A DNA stretch of 64,000 nt, from contig JADJFX010000008.1 of assembly GCA_016708345.1 (NCBI GenBank), positions 310,001-374,000 on the forward strand, in the 5' to 3' direction. Of the stretch, positions 50,178-59,719 are shown piece after piece. The notes beneath the pieces are model-generated. The model was not told the DNA's origin. It worked only from the letters and a program-made list of their open reading frames with translations, and did not search any database. Numbering within the stretch: the first letter of the stretch is position 1; each line of letters begins with the position of its first letter. The translations under genes were made by a program, and so were the position numbers. The DNA is from Candidatus Rhodoferax bjergmarkensis (GTDB taxonomy: Bacteria; Pseudomonadota; Gammaproteobacteria; Burkholderiales; Burkholderiaceae_C).

Positions 50178-51462
50178 ATGCATGCAAGACACATCACCCC
50201 TTTGCTGCGGGATGCGCTGGCCGATACCCCGGTGGTACTCGTCAACGGTGCCCGCCAAAGCGGCAAAAGCACGCTTGTACAAGCGCTGAGCACGCCCGCT
50301 GCAGGCGAGTCCAGCACACGCCGGTACCTGACCCTGGACGACACAGCCGTACTGCGTGCTGCCAAGAGCGATCCGGCGGGTTTCATCAACGCGCTGCAAG
50401 GCCCGGTCACGCTGGACGAAGTGCAGCGCGCGCCCGAGCTTTTTTTGCCCATCAAGGCGGCGGTGGACCGCCAGCGCACGCCGGGGCGATTTCTGCTCAC
50501 GGGCTCGGCCGATGTACTGCTGTTGCCCGGCATTGCCGACTCGCTGGCGGGCCGCATGGAGGTGTTGTCGCTGTGGCCCCTGTCCAGTGCCGAGCTGGCC
50601 GACCATGCCGCCATCAACCGCGCTGATGCCCTTTTTGCGGGCGACTGGACTGCGTTGAATATTGCCCCCTGCGAAAAAGATGCTCTGGTTGCGCGCCTGA
50701 CCAGCGGCGGCTTTCCCGAAGCGGCGCAGCGCAGCAGCGCGGCCCGGCGCGAAGCCTGGTTCCAGAGTTATGTGCAGGCCATTTTGCAGCGCGACGTGCG
50801 CGAGTTGGCACACATTGAGCAACTCACCGAAATCCCCAACCTGCTGCAATTGCTGGCCACGCGCAGCGCCACGCTGCTTAACCTGGCCGAGCTGTCGCGC
50901 ACCGCCCGCTTGTCCCAGACCACCCTGAAGCGCTACTTTGCCTTGCTGGAGATGCTGTTTTTGGTGGTGCGCGTGCCTGCGTGGGCGCGCAATGCGGGCA
51001 AGCGGCTGGTCAAAGCGCCCAAAGTGTTCCTGCCTGACACCGGTCTGCTCAGTTACTTTCTGGGCGATACAGCGCAAGGCCTGGCCGCGCAGCCGGGCCT
51101 GCCCGGTGGCACCGTCGAAACCTTTGTGCTGACCGAATTGCTCAAGCACCTTGCGTTCTCACAGCAGCGCCTGTCGCTGTGGCACTACCGCACCCAAACC
51201 GACATCGAAGTGGACTTCATTCTGGAAAACCGCCTGGGGCAGATAACCGGCATTGAAGTCAAAGCCAGCGCCACGGTGGATGGCAAAAATTTCAATGGTT
51301 TGCGGCACCTGCAGGCTACCGAAGCCCCTTTTTCAGCGTGGCATTGTTCTGTATGCAGGGCGCGAGCTGCTGCCATTTGGGGACAATTTATGGGCGGTGC
51401 CGCTGTCGCTGTGGTGGGCTGGGCCGTCCGCTCAGCTTCAGGTGTCCAAATCGCCACTTTGA
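50178..51462 (+). pseudogene. AAA ATPase with DUF4143, frameshifted near its end
   Basis: The first 380 codons encode a P-loop ATPase of the DUF4143 type: Walker A NGARQSGKST (residues 23-32), VTLDEVQRAPELFLPIKAAVD, LLTGSADVLLLPG, then the DUF4143 part with WHYRTQTDIEVDFILE. After HLQATEAP the frame goes wrong; another frame continues the expected end FQRGIVLYAGRELLPFGDNLWAVPLSLWW to a stop at 51462. The shift lies near the CCCCTTTTT run at 51325-51333. Left alone, the first frame runs on to 51665 through GST antisense. Such ATPases are often linked to mobile DNA or toxin-like functions, but the role is unknown. Confidence 0.75.
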
Positions 51463-52060
51463 CCATGATGGCAACAAACGCCGGTGACTGCTCAAATTCC
51501 CTGAGCCAGGCTTGCAGGTTCAGCCATGGCTGCCGTGCAAACCATGCTGGGTCGGTATGCGCCCATTGGCGCACAAAGGGGGCAATGGCCGCATCGGCCA
51601 AGCCCCAAGTTGGGCCGCTCAGGAAGCGCTCATGGGCCAGCTGCTGTTCCAGATTCGCAAGGTAAGCGCCGCCTTGGTCCCTTGCGCTGGTGCTGCTGGT
51701 CATGCCGAAGCGGTTGGGGTACTTGTAGCGGTCAAGTTGCGGCTTGAAGTCGTCATCACAGGCCTTGATGAGTGCCAGCTGCGCGCTGCGCTCGGTTAAA
51801 TTGTCGGGCAGCCATCCTTCGGGGTCGTGTTGCTCCAGTGCCCACAGCATGATGTCCAGACTTTGCTCCAGCACTTTTCCATCAGGCAGCAGCAAAACGG
51901 GCACCGTTGCCTTGGGTGATATGTCCAGCAGCTGTGCTGGTTTGTCACGCAATGCCACCTCGCGCAACTCGTAGCGGGTTGCGCTACTGAGCAAGGCCAG
52001 CCGCGCCCGCATGGCGTAGGGGCAGCGCCGAAAGGAATACAGAATCGGGCAGGCCGTCAC
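51185..52060 (-). CDS. Glutathione S-transferase-like protein, 3' end read-through
   Basis: The N-terminal thioredoxin-like domain is clear: CPILYSFRRCPYAMRARLALL and PVLLLPDGKVLEQSLDI. The GST C-terminal domain follows with KPQLDRYKYPNRFG and GGAYLANLEQQL. The start is GTG 52060, overlapping the trhO stop as GTGA. A natural end would be expected near 51440-51470, after VAIMVKVAIWTPE. Instead the frame continues through the AAA gene antisense to 51185, so the original stop seems lost. The 291-residue length is about 70 over the norm. Confidence 0.7.
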   Translation of the reverse strand: MTACPILYSFRRCPYAMRARLALLSSATRYELREVALRDKPAQLLDISPKATVPVLLLPDGKVLEQSLDIMLWALEQHDPEGWLPDNLTERSAQLALIKACDDDFKPQLDRYKYPNRFGMTSSTSARDQGGAYLANLEQQLAHERFLSGPTWGLADAAIAPFVRQWAHTDPAWFARQPWLNLQAWLREFEQSPAFVAIMVKVAIWTPEAERTAQPTTATAAPPINCPQMAAARALHTEQCHAEKGASVACRCRKPLKFLPSTVALALTSMPVICPRRFSRMKSTSMSVWVR

Positions 52061-53010
52061 AGCGCGATGACCGGCTTGGGAAATTTGGCACCAATGTGCT
52101 CTTGTTCGCGTGCCTTGGCGAGTTCCCATTGGCGTTGCCGTTCGCGGGCACTGTTCTTTTGAGCTTGGCTGGTGTGGGCATGGCAGCGCGGGCAGCTGAC
52201 GCCGAGCTCGAACAATACCGACGCCACCGCACCGTCTTGCAGCGGTTGGCGGCAGGCCCGGCAAAGGGCGTGGGGCCCCGGCACCAGGGCGTGCCCTACC
52301 GACACCCGCTCGTCAAACACAAAGCACTCACCCTGCCACAAACTTTGCTCAGGCGGCACGGCCTCCAAGTATTTGAGGATACCGCCCTCCAGGTGGTAAA
52401 CCTCGTCATAACCTTTGCTGCGCATGAGCGCAGTGGACTTTTCACAGCGAATGCCGCCGGTGCAAAACATGGCCACTTTGGGTTTCTTTCCGGTGGCTTG
52501 GCCCAGCCGTTCGGCTTGATCCACCCAGTGCGGCAGTTCCGAGAATGATTTGATGTGCGGGTCGATAGCGCCGGCAAAGGTGCCGATCTCCACCTCGTAG
52601 TCATTGCGCGTATCCACCAGCACCACGTCGGGGTCGCTGATGAGAGCGTTCCAGTCTGCCGGTTTGACATAAGTGCCCGCCATCTGCGTCGGGCTGATGC
52701 CATCCACCCCGAGTGTGACGATCTCCTTTTTAAGCCGCACCTTCATGCGGTGAAAGGGTGGGCGCTGCGCAAACGATTCCTTGTGCTGCAGGTTTGCCAG
52801 AAGTGGGTCAGAGCGCAAATAGGCCAGCACGGCATGGACATCGGCGGAGGCCCCCGCGATGGTGCTGTTAATGCCTTCACGGGCCAACAAAATGAGCCCC
52901 TTCACGTTGCGTGCTTCGCACAGCGCCAGCAAGGGTGCGCGCCGGGCCTGGTAGTCCGGCAGGTCAACAAACTTGTAAAAGGCGGCAGTGAGGCAGGCTG
53001 GGGGTGACAT
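52057..53010 (-). CDS. trhO: tRNA uridine(34) hydroxylase TrhO
   Basis: TrhO (YceA) hydroxylates U34 of tRNA with oxygen as a route to 5-hydroxyuridine. The 317-residue protein has an N-terminal domain (GLILLAREGINSTIAG), a rhodanese domain with active-site Cys in VAMFCTGGIRCEKS, and a C-terminal zinc-like part (HALCRACRQPL, VSCPRCHA). ATG 53010 is chosen over 53037 by fit to the family. It is followed by the GST gene in an overlap of 4 bp. Confidence 0.93.
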   Translation of the reverse strand: MSPPACLTAAFYKFVDLPDYQARRAPLLALCEARNVKGLILLAREGINSTIAGASADVHAVLAYLRSDPLLANLQHKESFAQRPPFHRMKVRLKKEIVTLGVDGISPTQMAGTYVKPADWNALISDPDVVLVDTRNDYEVEIGTFAGAIDPHIKSFSELPHWVDQAERLGQATGKKPKVAMFCTGGIRCEKSTALMRSKGYDEVYHLEGGILKYLEAVPPEQSLWQGECFVFDERVSVGHALVPGPHALCRACRQPLQDGAVASVLFELGVSCPRCHAHTSQAQKNSARERQRQWELAKAREQEHIGAKFPKPVIAL

Positions 53011-53401
53011 TGCCGTATTTTGAACTACATGACACATCGGCTGACGTTAAGCGCATGTCAGTTAGTGATGATGCGCTTACTGCTAAAGGGAACAATTCAA
53101 ATTCCCAAGGCCACCGGCTCCTGCAGAATGGTTGCTGCCTGTCACTTGGTACTGCTGCAAGTCAAGTCCGCAGCGTTTGCGGGCCATGCTCGCACAGGTT
53201 TGTAGTGGCCGATGACACCGGTGCTGCTCCTAATCGTGTTGTATTCATAACACTTCCCAGTGGCTGATGAGCCGATGATCGAACCAACGCAGGAGCTCCA
53301 CCAAAATTTACGAATCAGTACAACCGACCCTGACCCGCGATTTGCTCAAACCAGCAAGGCGTCGTCTATATTCAAGCTTTGATTTTTTCAAGCCCCGCCC
53401 C
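53011..53401. other. Gene-free stretch between trhO and the thioredoxin-like gene
   Basis: It contains a perfect inverted repeat TAAGCGCAT (53048-53056) / ATGCGCTTA (53071-53079) that could be an operator or hairpin. I see no RNA gene and no other coding frame that looks real. Confidence 0.4.
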
Positions 53402-53812
53402 GTGAATCTTGACAGCCCATCCAATCCAAACCCTGTGCTCGTTGCCTGCCTGTGCGCCGATTGGTGCGGGGTGTGCCGGGATTACCGCGCCCGTTTTGAG
53501 CAGATGCAGGCCCGCTTTCCAGATACTCAGTTTCTGTGGATTGACGTGGAGGATGAGGCCGATTTGCTGCACCCGCTGGACGTGGAGGACTTTCCTACGA
53601 TCTTGCTGGCAGTCGGCGACGAAGCCCGCTTTTTTGGCACCATCACCCCACAGCCAGAAATGCTGGAGCGGCTGGTTCGATCCCACACCCGTGCGCAGCA
53701 TCCTCCCCTTTGTTCTCAGCGCGGACGTGAATCACGCGGTGGCCAGAATCCGAAGCCACATGGCGGCCCAAGCCACCAAAAAAAAGGGCTGATCTTGCGA
53801 CCAGCCCTGTAA
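53402..53812 (+). CDS. Thioredoxin-like protein
   Basis: The 136-residue product (GTG start 53402) has a thioredoxin fold core: VLVACLCADWCGVCRDYRARFEQMQARF, with a WCGVC active site, then FLWIDVEDEADLL, the cis-proline site DFPTILLAV and a final helix. The open frame reaches upstream to 53342, where an ATG would add 20 basic residues. The last 35 residues are Gly/Arg/Pro-rich and do not look folded. They run into a terminator of the other strand. Confidence 0.8.
   Translation: MNLDSPSNPNPVLVACLCADWCGVCRDYRARFEQMQARFPDTQFLWIDVEDEADLLHPLDVEDFPTILLAVGDEARFFGTITPQPEMLERLVRSHTRAQHPPLCSQRGRESRGGQNPKPHGGPSHQKKGLILRPAL
53778..53807 (-). terminator. Minus-strand intrinsic terminator
   Basis: The stem GGGCTG (53786-53791) / CAGCCC (53802-53807) is followed on the minus strand by eight Ts. 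No minus-strand protein gene lies within reach upstream (53813-54051), so it may end a small RNA. Confidence 0.65.
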
Positions 53813-53892
53813 AGGGATCCATGAACCACAGAAGGTATCGAACGGACCCGAGGAGACAACTAACAAAGAAACACTTGCAAAAAAGATCGGCT

Positions 53893-53953
53893 TTCAAAAC
53901 GATCTGGCGCAATTGTATAAGGGTTTACCCCGACGCCTAGGGTAAACCCTAGG
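53893..53953 (+). promoter_or_regulatory. Promoter with two tandem palindromic operators
   Basis: -35 TTCAAA (53893-53898), 17-bp spacer, -10 TATAAG (53916-53921). Immediately after come two similar palindromes: GGGTTTACCC (53921-53930) and GGGTAAACCC (53940-53949), 19 bp centre to centre; the second is inside CCTAGGGT-AA-ACCCTAGG. They overlap the likely start point, as repressor sites do. Confidence 0.55.
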
Positions 53954-54051
53954 TGCTAGAGGCAAAACCTTAAAACCCTGTCCTGGCGGAGACGCCTGCC
54001 TGACTTGTTTTCCTGTCCAATCCGCCCATCTGCTGTTTTTTGGAGAAATTT

Positions 54052-55317
54052 ATGACCCCGCACGCCGTACTGGCCCAGCCGTTCACACTTCCCAATGGGG
54101 TGCACATCAAGAACAGATTGTTCAAATCGGCCATGTCAGAGGCCCTGGGCACGCGGGACGGCGCACCCACCCCGGAGCTGACGCGGCTTTATGGCGCGTG
54201 GGCCGAGGGCGGGATTGGCCTGTGTGTGACGGGCAATGTGATGATCGACCATGCGGCGCTGGGCGAGCCCGGCAATGTGGTGATTGCGGACGATCGTCAC
54301 CTGGATGCGCTCAAAGCCTGGGCACAAGCCGCCACCGCCCACGACACACACTGCTGGGTGCAGCTCAACCACCCCGGCAAGCAATCGCCCAAGGGGCTGA
54401 ACAAGGAAAACGTGGCCCCGTCGGCAGTGCCGTTTCGGGACGACATGAAGGCGTTTTTCGCCACGCCGCGCGAACTCCTTGATGCCGAGGTGAGTGCGCT
54501 GGTCAAGCGTTTTGGCCAAGCGGCGGGCGTGGTCAAACAGGCTGGTTTTACCGGCGTGCAGATTCACGGCGCGCATGGCTACTTGGTGAGCCAGTTTTTG
54601 TCGCCCCACCACAATGCCCGCAGCGACCGCTGGGGCGGCACCCCGGTCAAGCGCCGCCGCTTTGTGCTGGAGGTGTACCGCGCCATGCGCAAGGCCGTAG
54701 GGCCGGATTTTCCGATCGGCATCAAACTCAACTCCGCCGACTTTCAGCGTGGAGGCTTTACTGAGGAAGAATCACTGGACACGATTCGCGCGCTGGCCGA
54801 GGCGGGCATTGACCTGATCGAAATTTCCGGCGGCACCTACGAGGCCCCCGCCATGACGGGCGTGAAGGTGGGCAAGGAGCCGGTCAAGGACAGCACGCGC
54901 CAGCGCGAAGCGTATTTTCTGGAGTTTGCCGAAAAGGCACGGGCTGCCGTCAAAACCCCGCTGGTGGTGACCGGTGGCTTTCGCTCGGCCAAGGGCATGG
55001 CGCAGGCCATTACCTCGGGGGCGGTGGACATGGTGGGCCTGGCGCGCGCCCTGGCCATGGAGCCCGATTTGCCCCAGCGGCTGCTGGCGGGCAAAAAACC
55101 TTTGCACCAGGTCAAACCCATCACCACCGGCATCAAGATGATCGACAAGATGGGCATTCTGGAAATCAGCTGGTACACCGGCCAGCTCAAGCGCATCGGC
55201 CGGGGCCAGCCAACCCGGCCCAACGAGCCGGGCCTGTGGGTGTTTGCCAAACAGGCCTGGGCCATGGCCAGGGCCGGCAAGAAGAAACGCGTGCCGACCA
55301 AATTGCGCGCCAACTGA
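54052..55317 (+). CDS. NADH:flavin oxidoreductase, Old Yellow Enzyme family
   Basis: The 421-residue protein is a FMN-dependent TIM-barrel ene-reductase: HIKNRLFKSAMSEALG, QLNHPGKQSP, GVQIHGAHGYLVSQFLSPHHNARSDRWGG and VVTGGFRSAKGMAQAI. The C-terminal FAD/NAD domain of dienoyl-CoA reductases is absent. ATG 54052 has the site TGGAG; a TTG at 54040 is less likely. The stop abuts the convergent REC-TPR gene. The tandem operators upstream point to a specific, unknown repressor. Confidence 0.92.
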   Translation: MTPHAVLAQPFTLPNGVHIKNRLFKSAMSEALGTRDGAPTPELTRLYGAWAEGGIGLCVTGNVMIDHAALGEPGNVVIADDRHLDALKAWAQAATAHDTHCWVQLNHPGKQSPKGLNKENVAPSAVPFRDDMKAFFATPRELLDAEVSALVKRFGQAAGVVKQAGFTGVQIHGAHGYLVSQFLSPHHNARSDRWGGTPVKRRRFVLEVYRAMRKAVGPDFPIGIKLNSADFQRGGFTEEESLDTIRALAEAGIDLIEISGGTYEAPAMTGVKVGKEPVKDSTRQREAYFLEFAEKARAAVKTPLVVTGGFRSAKGMAQAITSGAVDMVGLARALAMEPDLPQRLLAGKKPLHQVKPITTGIKMIDKMGILEISWYTGQLKRIGRGQPTRPNEPGLWVFAKQAWAMARAGKKKRVPTKLRAN

Positions 55318-57042
55318 TCAGGCCGGGGCCTTCGTCGGTGAACTGCCTGTGCGAAGGGTTAAACCGCCAGCCTGGCGTTTTTGCTCACCCAAGGCAGGTT
55401 TGTTGCTGTTGGTGGCAAAGCGCACGCGCAGCTCCTGAATGACCGACGAGAGTTGCTGTGCATCCGGTATTTTGGCCGCGTAACGGTTCAAAACCAGGTA
55501 GGCGGTTTCAATCAACTTGCCATTGAGGGTGGCCTGGCCGCTGTCGAGCAGACTTTGAACGGCAGCTCGGGGGTCGCCGCCCATGCTCAGCGACATGGCG
55601 TGTTCGCTGAGCCGCAGAACCTGGGAGAGGGAGGAGCGAATGCGTTCGGCGTAAGGTTCGTGAACCGAGGCCGCACCAGCGAGCAACTCTGTCATGGATT
55701 TGCTGGTGCAGTAGCGCATGCCGATGGTGTCCACCACCCCTTCGACTTCATCGAGTTGTATGGCTTTGTTGGACAACTGGGCCATGAGCGCCATTAAGTT
55801 GGCGGCGGCTTCAAAGTCGAAGTCGGGGGCCTTCACGGTTTTAATCAAGGCACGAACCGCATCCAAAGCTTGGGCAAACTGACTTTGCTGGATGAAAAAC
55901 AGCGCATCAACGACGTCTGACAGACGGCGCAAGCGTTTGTTGTCCGGGGTTTTCTCCGTCAGGCGGACAAAATCATCCCGGCAGCGTTGCAAGCCTTTTT
56001 TGTCGCCGCTTTCCAGCCGGGCCAGCGCCAGCAGCACCAGGGTTTGCGCGTCGAACATTTTGGAATCCAGCCCAATCCGGGTGGTGCGGTCAAGGACTTT
56101 TTCGGCTTCTTTGCGATCACCGGAGTAGTAAGTCATCATGCCCAGGTTTTGCAATCGGCTGATGGAAGCGGGCGTGATGTCAGCCGCCATTTTGTAGGTT
56201 TCCAGCGCCTTGTCGAACTTGCCGGTTTCAAAATGGGCGCGGCCCAGCACATCGTAGGCGTCGGTGTAACTCGGGTCTTCACGGATCAGGTTTTCCAGTG
56301 TGCTGACGGCGGTAACGGCCTGGCCGGAATCCAGCAAAGATCGGGCAACCCCCAGTTTGGCCCATGGCATGGTCTTTGCCTCAATGACGGCCTCGTAAAG
56401 CCGCTGAGCCTGATCATATTTGCCAACGCGCAGCATCAACTCTGCACCTACACGAGCGGCATAGAGCCAAAACAGTCCCTTGGTTTCAAAGCGGTGAAGA
56501 CACAGCTTGGCTGCACCCTCAAAGTCCTCGGCTTCAATGGCCGTGAAAATATTTTGCAAGGAAATTTTGCGAATGCGGGCCTGGCGCAGTCGGTCTTTCA
56601 GCTGCGAGGCTTTGTGGGGTTTGAGCAAATAGCCATCCAGGGCAGATTCAGCCGCCTCTGACACCGTGGCGTAGGTTGCCTCACCCGTCACCATGACAAA
56701 AACCGTTGAAAAAGGCAGCAGCTGATTGCGACGCAGGTCGTCCAGCAAATCTGGCCCCGACAAGGCCTCGCCCGCAAAGTGATGCTCGCACAGAACGACA
56801 TCAAAGGTTCTGATTTCAAGCTGCCGGCGAGCATCCGCAAGCCGACTGCACTGGGTGACGTCGGCAACACCAAAGTCACGCAACTGGGACACCAAAATGG
56901 AGCGCGAAGTCGGATTGCTGTCAACAACCAGCGCGCGGGAGCCCGACATGTCGTCTTCAGGCAAGGTGGCTAAAAGCTCTTTTCCCTTAAGTGCTGGCTT
57001 GGGTGCTGGCTTAGGAGTGGGTTTGTTAATTTGATCACCCAA
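55318..57042 (-). CDS. Response regulator receiver with TPR repeats
   Basis: The 574-residue protein has a Pro/Lys-rich start, a receiver domain (about 33-150; RALVVDSNPTSRSILV, VVLCEHHF as the Asp-like phospho-acceptor region, and GYLLKPHKASQ) and a C-terminal TPR solenoid (about 190-540; AYDVLGRAHFETGKFDKALETYKMA). The usual phospho-acceptor Asp is replaced by Glu in CEHHF, so phosphorylation is uncertain. It is a scaffold-like regulator with unknown partners. Confidence 0.88.
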   Translation of the reverse strand: MGDQINKPTPKPAPKPALKGKELLATLPEDDMSGSRALVVDSNPTSRSILVSQLRDFGVADVTQCSRLADARRQLEIRTFDVVLCEHHFAGEALSGPDLLDDLRRNQLLPFSTVFVMVTGEATYATVSEAAESALDGYLLKPHKASQLKDRLRQARIRKISLQNIFTAIEAEDFEGAAKLCLHRFETKGLFWLYAARVGAELMLRVGKYDQAQRLYEAVIEAKTMPWAKLGVARSLLDSGQAVTAVSTLENLIREDPSYTDAYDVLGRAHFETGKFDKALETYKMAADITPASISRLQNLGMMTYYSGDRKEAEKVLDRTTRIGLDSKMFDAQTLVLLALARLESGDKKGLQRCRDDFVRLTEKTPDNKRLRRLSDVVDALFFIQQSQFAQALDAVRALIKTVKAPDFDFEAAANLMALMAQLSNKAIQLDEVEGVVDTIGMRYCTSKSMTELLAGAASVHEPYAERIRSSLSQVLRLSEHAMSLSMGGDPRAAVQSLLDSGQATLNGKLIETAYLVLNRYAAKIPDAQQLSSVIQELRVRFATNSNKPALGEQKRQAGGLTLRTGSSPTKAPA

Positions 57043-57176
57043 GGTTGTGTTGTCGCAAAAATAATAACATCTGGCTGCGTTCTGCGCGCGGCCTGTGCAG
57101 CCGCCAATTTGTTGCCGATGGCTTTGGCCATTGTGCTGGTCTTATCTGCATACAGTTTAATTTTCAAATCCCGATC

Positions 57177-58325
57177 ATGAAGATATTTTTTTTGTGGGCA
57201 TGGTTGTGTTTGATGATGCCACTGGCAAACTCACAGCCCACACCCGATATCGGTCAGGAGACGCCAACACTCCAAGTCTTCGTGCGTGAGGGCTGCCCCC
57301 ATTGCACAGATGCAAAAACCTATCTGCATGATTTTGCAAGTCGGCGTCCCTGGTTGCAAATTGTCTTTCGACCTGTCGATGAAGATCCCGCAGCGCGTGA
57401 GGCCTTGACGCGAATTACCCGCCAAGCAGGACTCTGGCCCCCGGGTGTCCCAACCTTTGCTTACCAAAATCGCGTGCTGGTCGGGTTTACCGACGCTCAA
57501 GTGTCAGGCCCCGAACTGGCCACCTTGGTTGGTGAGAGTCCTGCAAGCAATGCTTTTGCAGCCCGCAGTGCGGGGCCTTCCACTGGGTCGGTTGAAACGG
57601 GCATTTTGGGAACGATCAGCGTTACCCGGTTGGGTTTGCCGGCTTTTACGCTGGCCGTCGGTTTGCTCGACGGTTTTAACCCCTGTGCGATGTGGGTGCT
57701 GTTGTTCTTGCTGTCCTTGCTGGTTCATTTGCACGACCGCCGACGCATGCTGCTGATTGCGGGCACTTTTGTGATGGTGAGTGCCTTGCTCTACTACGCA
57801 TTCATGGCAGCTTGGTTGAATATTTTCATGGCGGTTGGATTGTCTGCGGCGGTGCGCACGGGGCTGGCACTGCTGGCCGTGCTCATCGCAGCCATCAATA
57901 TCAAGGATTTTTTTGCCTTCAAGGCGGGCATTTCATTGTCAATTCCTGATTCAGCCAAGCCAAAACTTTATGCACGCATACGTGCAGTGGTTCAAACCCG
58001 CTCACTGGCCTTGGCTGTGACTGGATCCGCAATGCTGGCCGTGGTGGTCAACTTCATTGAACTACTGTGCACGGCCGGCCTTCCTGCCATGTACACCGCA
58101 GTACTTGCCCAGCAACAACTCAGCCCCTCTGCCTATCACGGGTACCTCGGCTTGTACATCCTTGGCTATATCGCTGACGATAGCCTGATGGTAGGCACTG
58201 CCGTTATTGCTTTGAGCAGCCGGAAGTTGACCGAAAGCGCCGGGCGTTGGTTAAAGCTTGTGAGTGGCCTGGTGATGTTGGCACTGGGTGGGGTCATGCT
58301 GCTGCGCCCTGACTGGCTATTTTGA
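57177..58325 (+). CDS. Thioredoxin-CcdA-type membrane redox protein
   Basis: The 382-residue protein has a signal peptide (1-19) and a periplasmic thioredoxin-like domain with Cys40-Pro-His-Cys43 (EGCPHCTDA) and cis-Pro in GVPTFAY. A membrane part from about residue 165 begins FNPCAMWVLLFLLSLLVH with the Cys in NPC expected of CcdA/DsbD proteins; the partner Cys is in ELLCTAGLP. It probably moves electrons to the periplasm for a thiol pathway. ATG 57177 is the natural start; the open frame begins at 57045. Confidence 0.85.
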   Translation: MKIFFLWAWLCLMMPLANSQPTPDIGQETPTLQVFVREGCPHCTDAKTYLHDFASRRPWLQIVFRPVDEDPAAREALTRITRQAGLWPPGVPTFAYQNRVLVGFTDAQVSGPELATLVGESPASNAFAARSAGPSTGSVETGILGTISVTRLGLPAFTLAVGLLDGFNPCAMWVLLFLLSLLVHLHDRRRMLLIAGTFVMVSALLYYAFMAAWLNIFMAVGLSAAVRTGLALLAVLIAAINIKDFFAFKAGISLSIPDSAKPKLYARIRAVVQTRSLALAVTGSAMLAVVVNFIELLCTAGLPAMYTAVLAQQQLSPSAYHGYLGLYILGYIADDSLMVGTAVIALSSRKLTESAGRWLKLVSGLVMLALGGVMLLRPDWLF

Positions 58326-58445
58326 GTTGATCACCTGTCCACGCCTGAACAACCGCAGGACGCCCGCACTCGACAGAAGAATTAAAAAATATCAGGTATT
58401 ACCATTAACGTGAAGTTAAACCCAGAACCACTTTGGAGACACCCC

Positions 58446-59642
58446 ATGCCCGCGACCGCCTTCAACTGGCAAGACCCCTTTTTGCTGAGCAGCCAACTCA
58501 CAGGCGACGAGCGCATGGTGCGCGATGCCGCTGACGCCTATTGCCAGGACAAGCTGTTACCGCGCGTCACACAAGCCTTTCGCACGGAAACCACTGACCT
58601 TGCCATCTTTCGCGAAATGGGCGAGATCGGTCTGCTCGGCCCGACCATTCCCGCAGCCTATGGCGGGCCGGGGTTGAACTATGTGGCCTACGGACTGATC
58701 GCGCGCGAGGTGGAGCGGGTTGACTCGGGCTACCGCTCCATGATGAGCGTGCAAAGCTCGCTGGTGATGCTGCCTATTTTTGAATTTGGCACTGAAGCAC
58801 TCAGGCAAAAATACCTGCCCAAACTGGCCAGCGGCGAGTGGATTGGCTGCTTTGGCCTGACCGAGCCGGACCACGGCTCCGACCCCGGTGCCATGGCCAC
58901 GCGCGCGCACAAGGTGGCGGGCGGCTACAAGCTCTCAGGAAACAAAATGTGGATCACCAACAGCCCGATTGCCGATGTGTTTGTGGTCTGGGCCAAGGAG
59001 GTGAGCGAGGGCGGTGCCGTCGGCCCGATCCGTGGTTTTGTGCTGGACAAGGGCATGAAAGGTTTGTCCGCCCCGACCATCCACGGCAAGGTGGGGCTGC
59101 GCGCCAGCATCACCGGCGAAATTGTGATGGACGAGGTTTTTTGCCCGGAAGAAAACTCTTTCCCCGAGGTGCGCGGTCTGAAAGGCCCGTTCACTTGCCT
59201 GAACAGCGCCCGCTACGGCATTGCCTGGGGTGCGCTGGGCGCGGCGCAAGACTGTTGGCTGCGCGCGCGCCAGTACACGCTGGAGCGCAAGCAGTTCGGC
59301 CGTCCGCTGGCTGCCAATCAACTGATCCAGAAAAAGCTGGCCGATATGCAAACCGAAATTGCCCTCGGTCTGCAAGGCTGCTTGCGACTGGGTCGCATGA
59401 AGGAAGAAGGTACGGACTCGGTCGAAATCACCTCCATTCTCAAACGCAACTCGTGCGGCAAGGCACTGGACATTGCCCGCCTGGCGCGCGACATGATGGG
59501 TGCCAACGGAATTTCAGATGAGTTTGGCGTGGCGCGCCATTTGGTCAACCTCGAAGTGGTGAACACCTACGAGGGCACACACGATGTGCATGCGCTGATT
59601 TTGGGACGCGCGCAAACCGGGATTGCCGCGTTTTCCAACTGA
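58446..59642 (+). CDS. gcdH: Glutaryl-CoA dehydrogenase
   Basis: GcdH oxidises and decarboxylates glutaryl-CoA to crotonyl-CoA in lysine, tryptophan and aromatic degradation. The 398-residue acyl-CoA dehydrogenase has GLTEPDHGSDPGAM, GNKMWITNSPIADVFVVWAK (the SPIAD/V pattern of glutaryl-CoA dehydrogenases), the YRSMMSVQSSL block and the catalytic Glu in NTYEGTHDVHALILGRA. ATG 58446 has a GGAGAC site. No glutaryl-CoA transporter or regulator lies next to it. Confidence 0.94.
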   Translation: MPATAFNWQDPFLLSSQLTGDERMVRDAADAYCQDKLLPRVTQAFRTETTDLAIFREMGEIGLLGPTIPAAYGGPGLNYVAYGLIAREVERVDSGYRSMMSVQSSLVMLPIFEFGTEALRQKYLPKLASGEWIGCFGLTEPDHGSDPGAMATRAHKVAGGYKLSGNKMWITNSPIADVFVVWAKEVSEGGAVGPIRGFVLDKGMKGLSAPTIHGKVGLRASITGEIVMDEVFCPEENSFPEVRGLKGPFTCLNSARYGIAWGALGAAQDCWLRARQYTLERKQFGRPLAANQLIQKKLADMQTEIALGLQGCLRLGRMKEEGTDSVEITSILKRNSCGKALDIARLARDMMGANGISDEFGVARHLVNLEVVNTYEGTHDVHALILGRAQTGIAAFSN

Positions 59643-59719
59643 TGCATTGACGGTGTGCGAACTGCAAGTAATTTCAAGAAGGTTCGGGTACTGCGCAATT
59701 CTGAGGGTCAAATCTGCCT

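Noticed and set aside
53011..53401. tRNA or other structured RNA gene
   Set aside because: No cloverleaf or T-loop GGTTCGA-type pattern was found; only a 9-bp inverted repeat is present.
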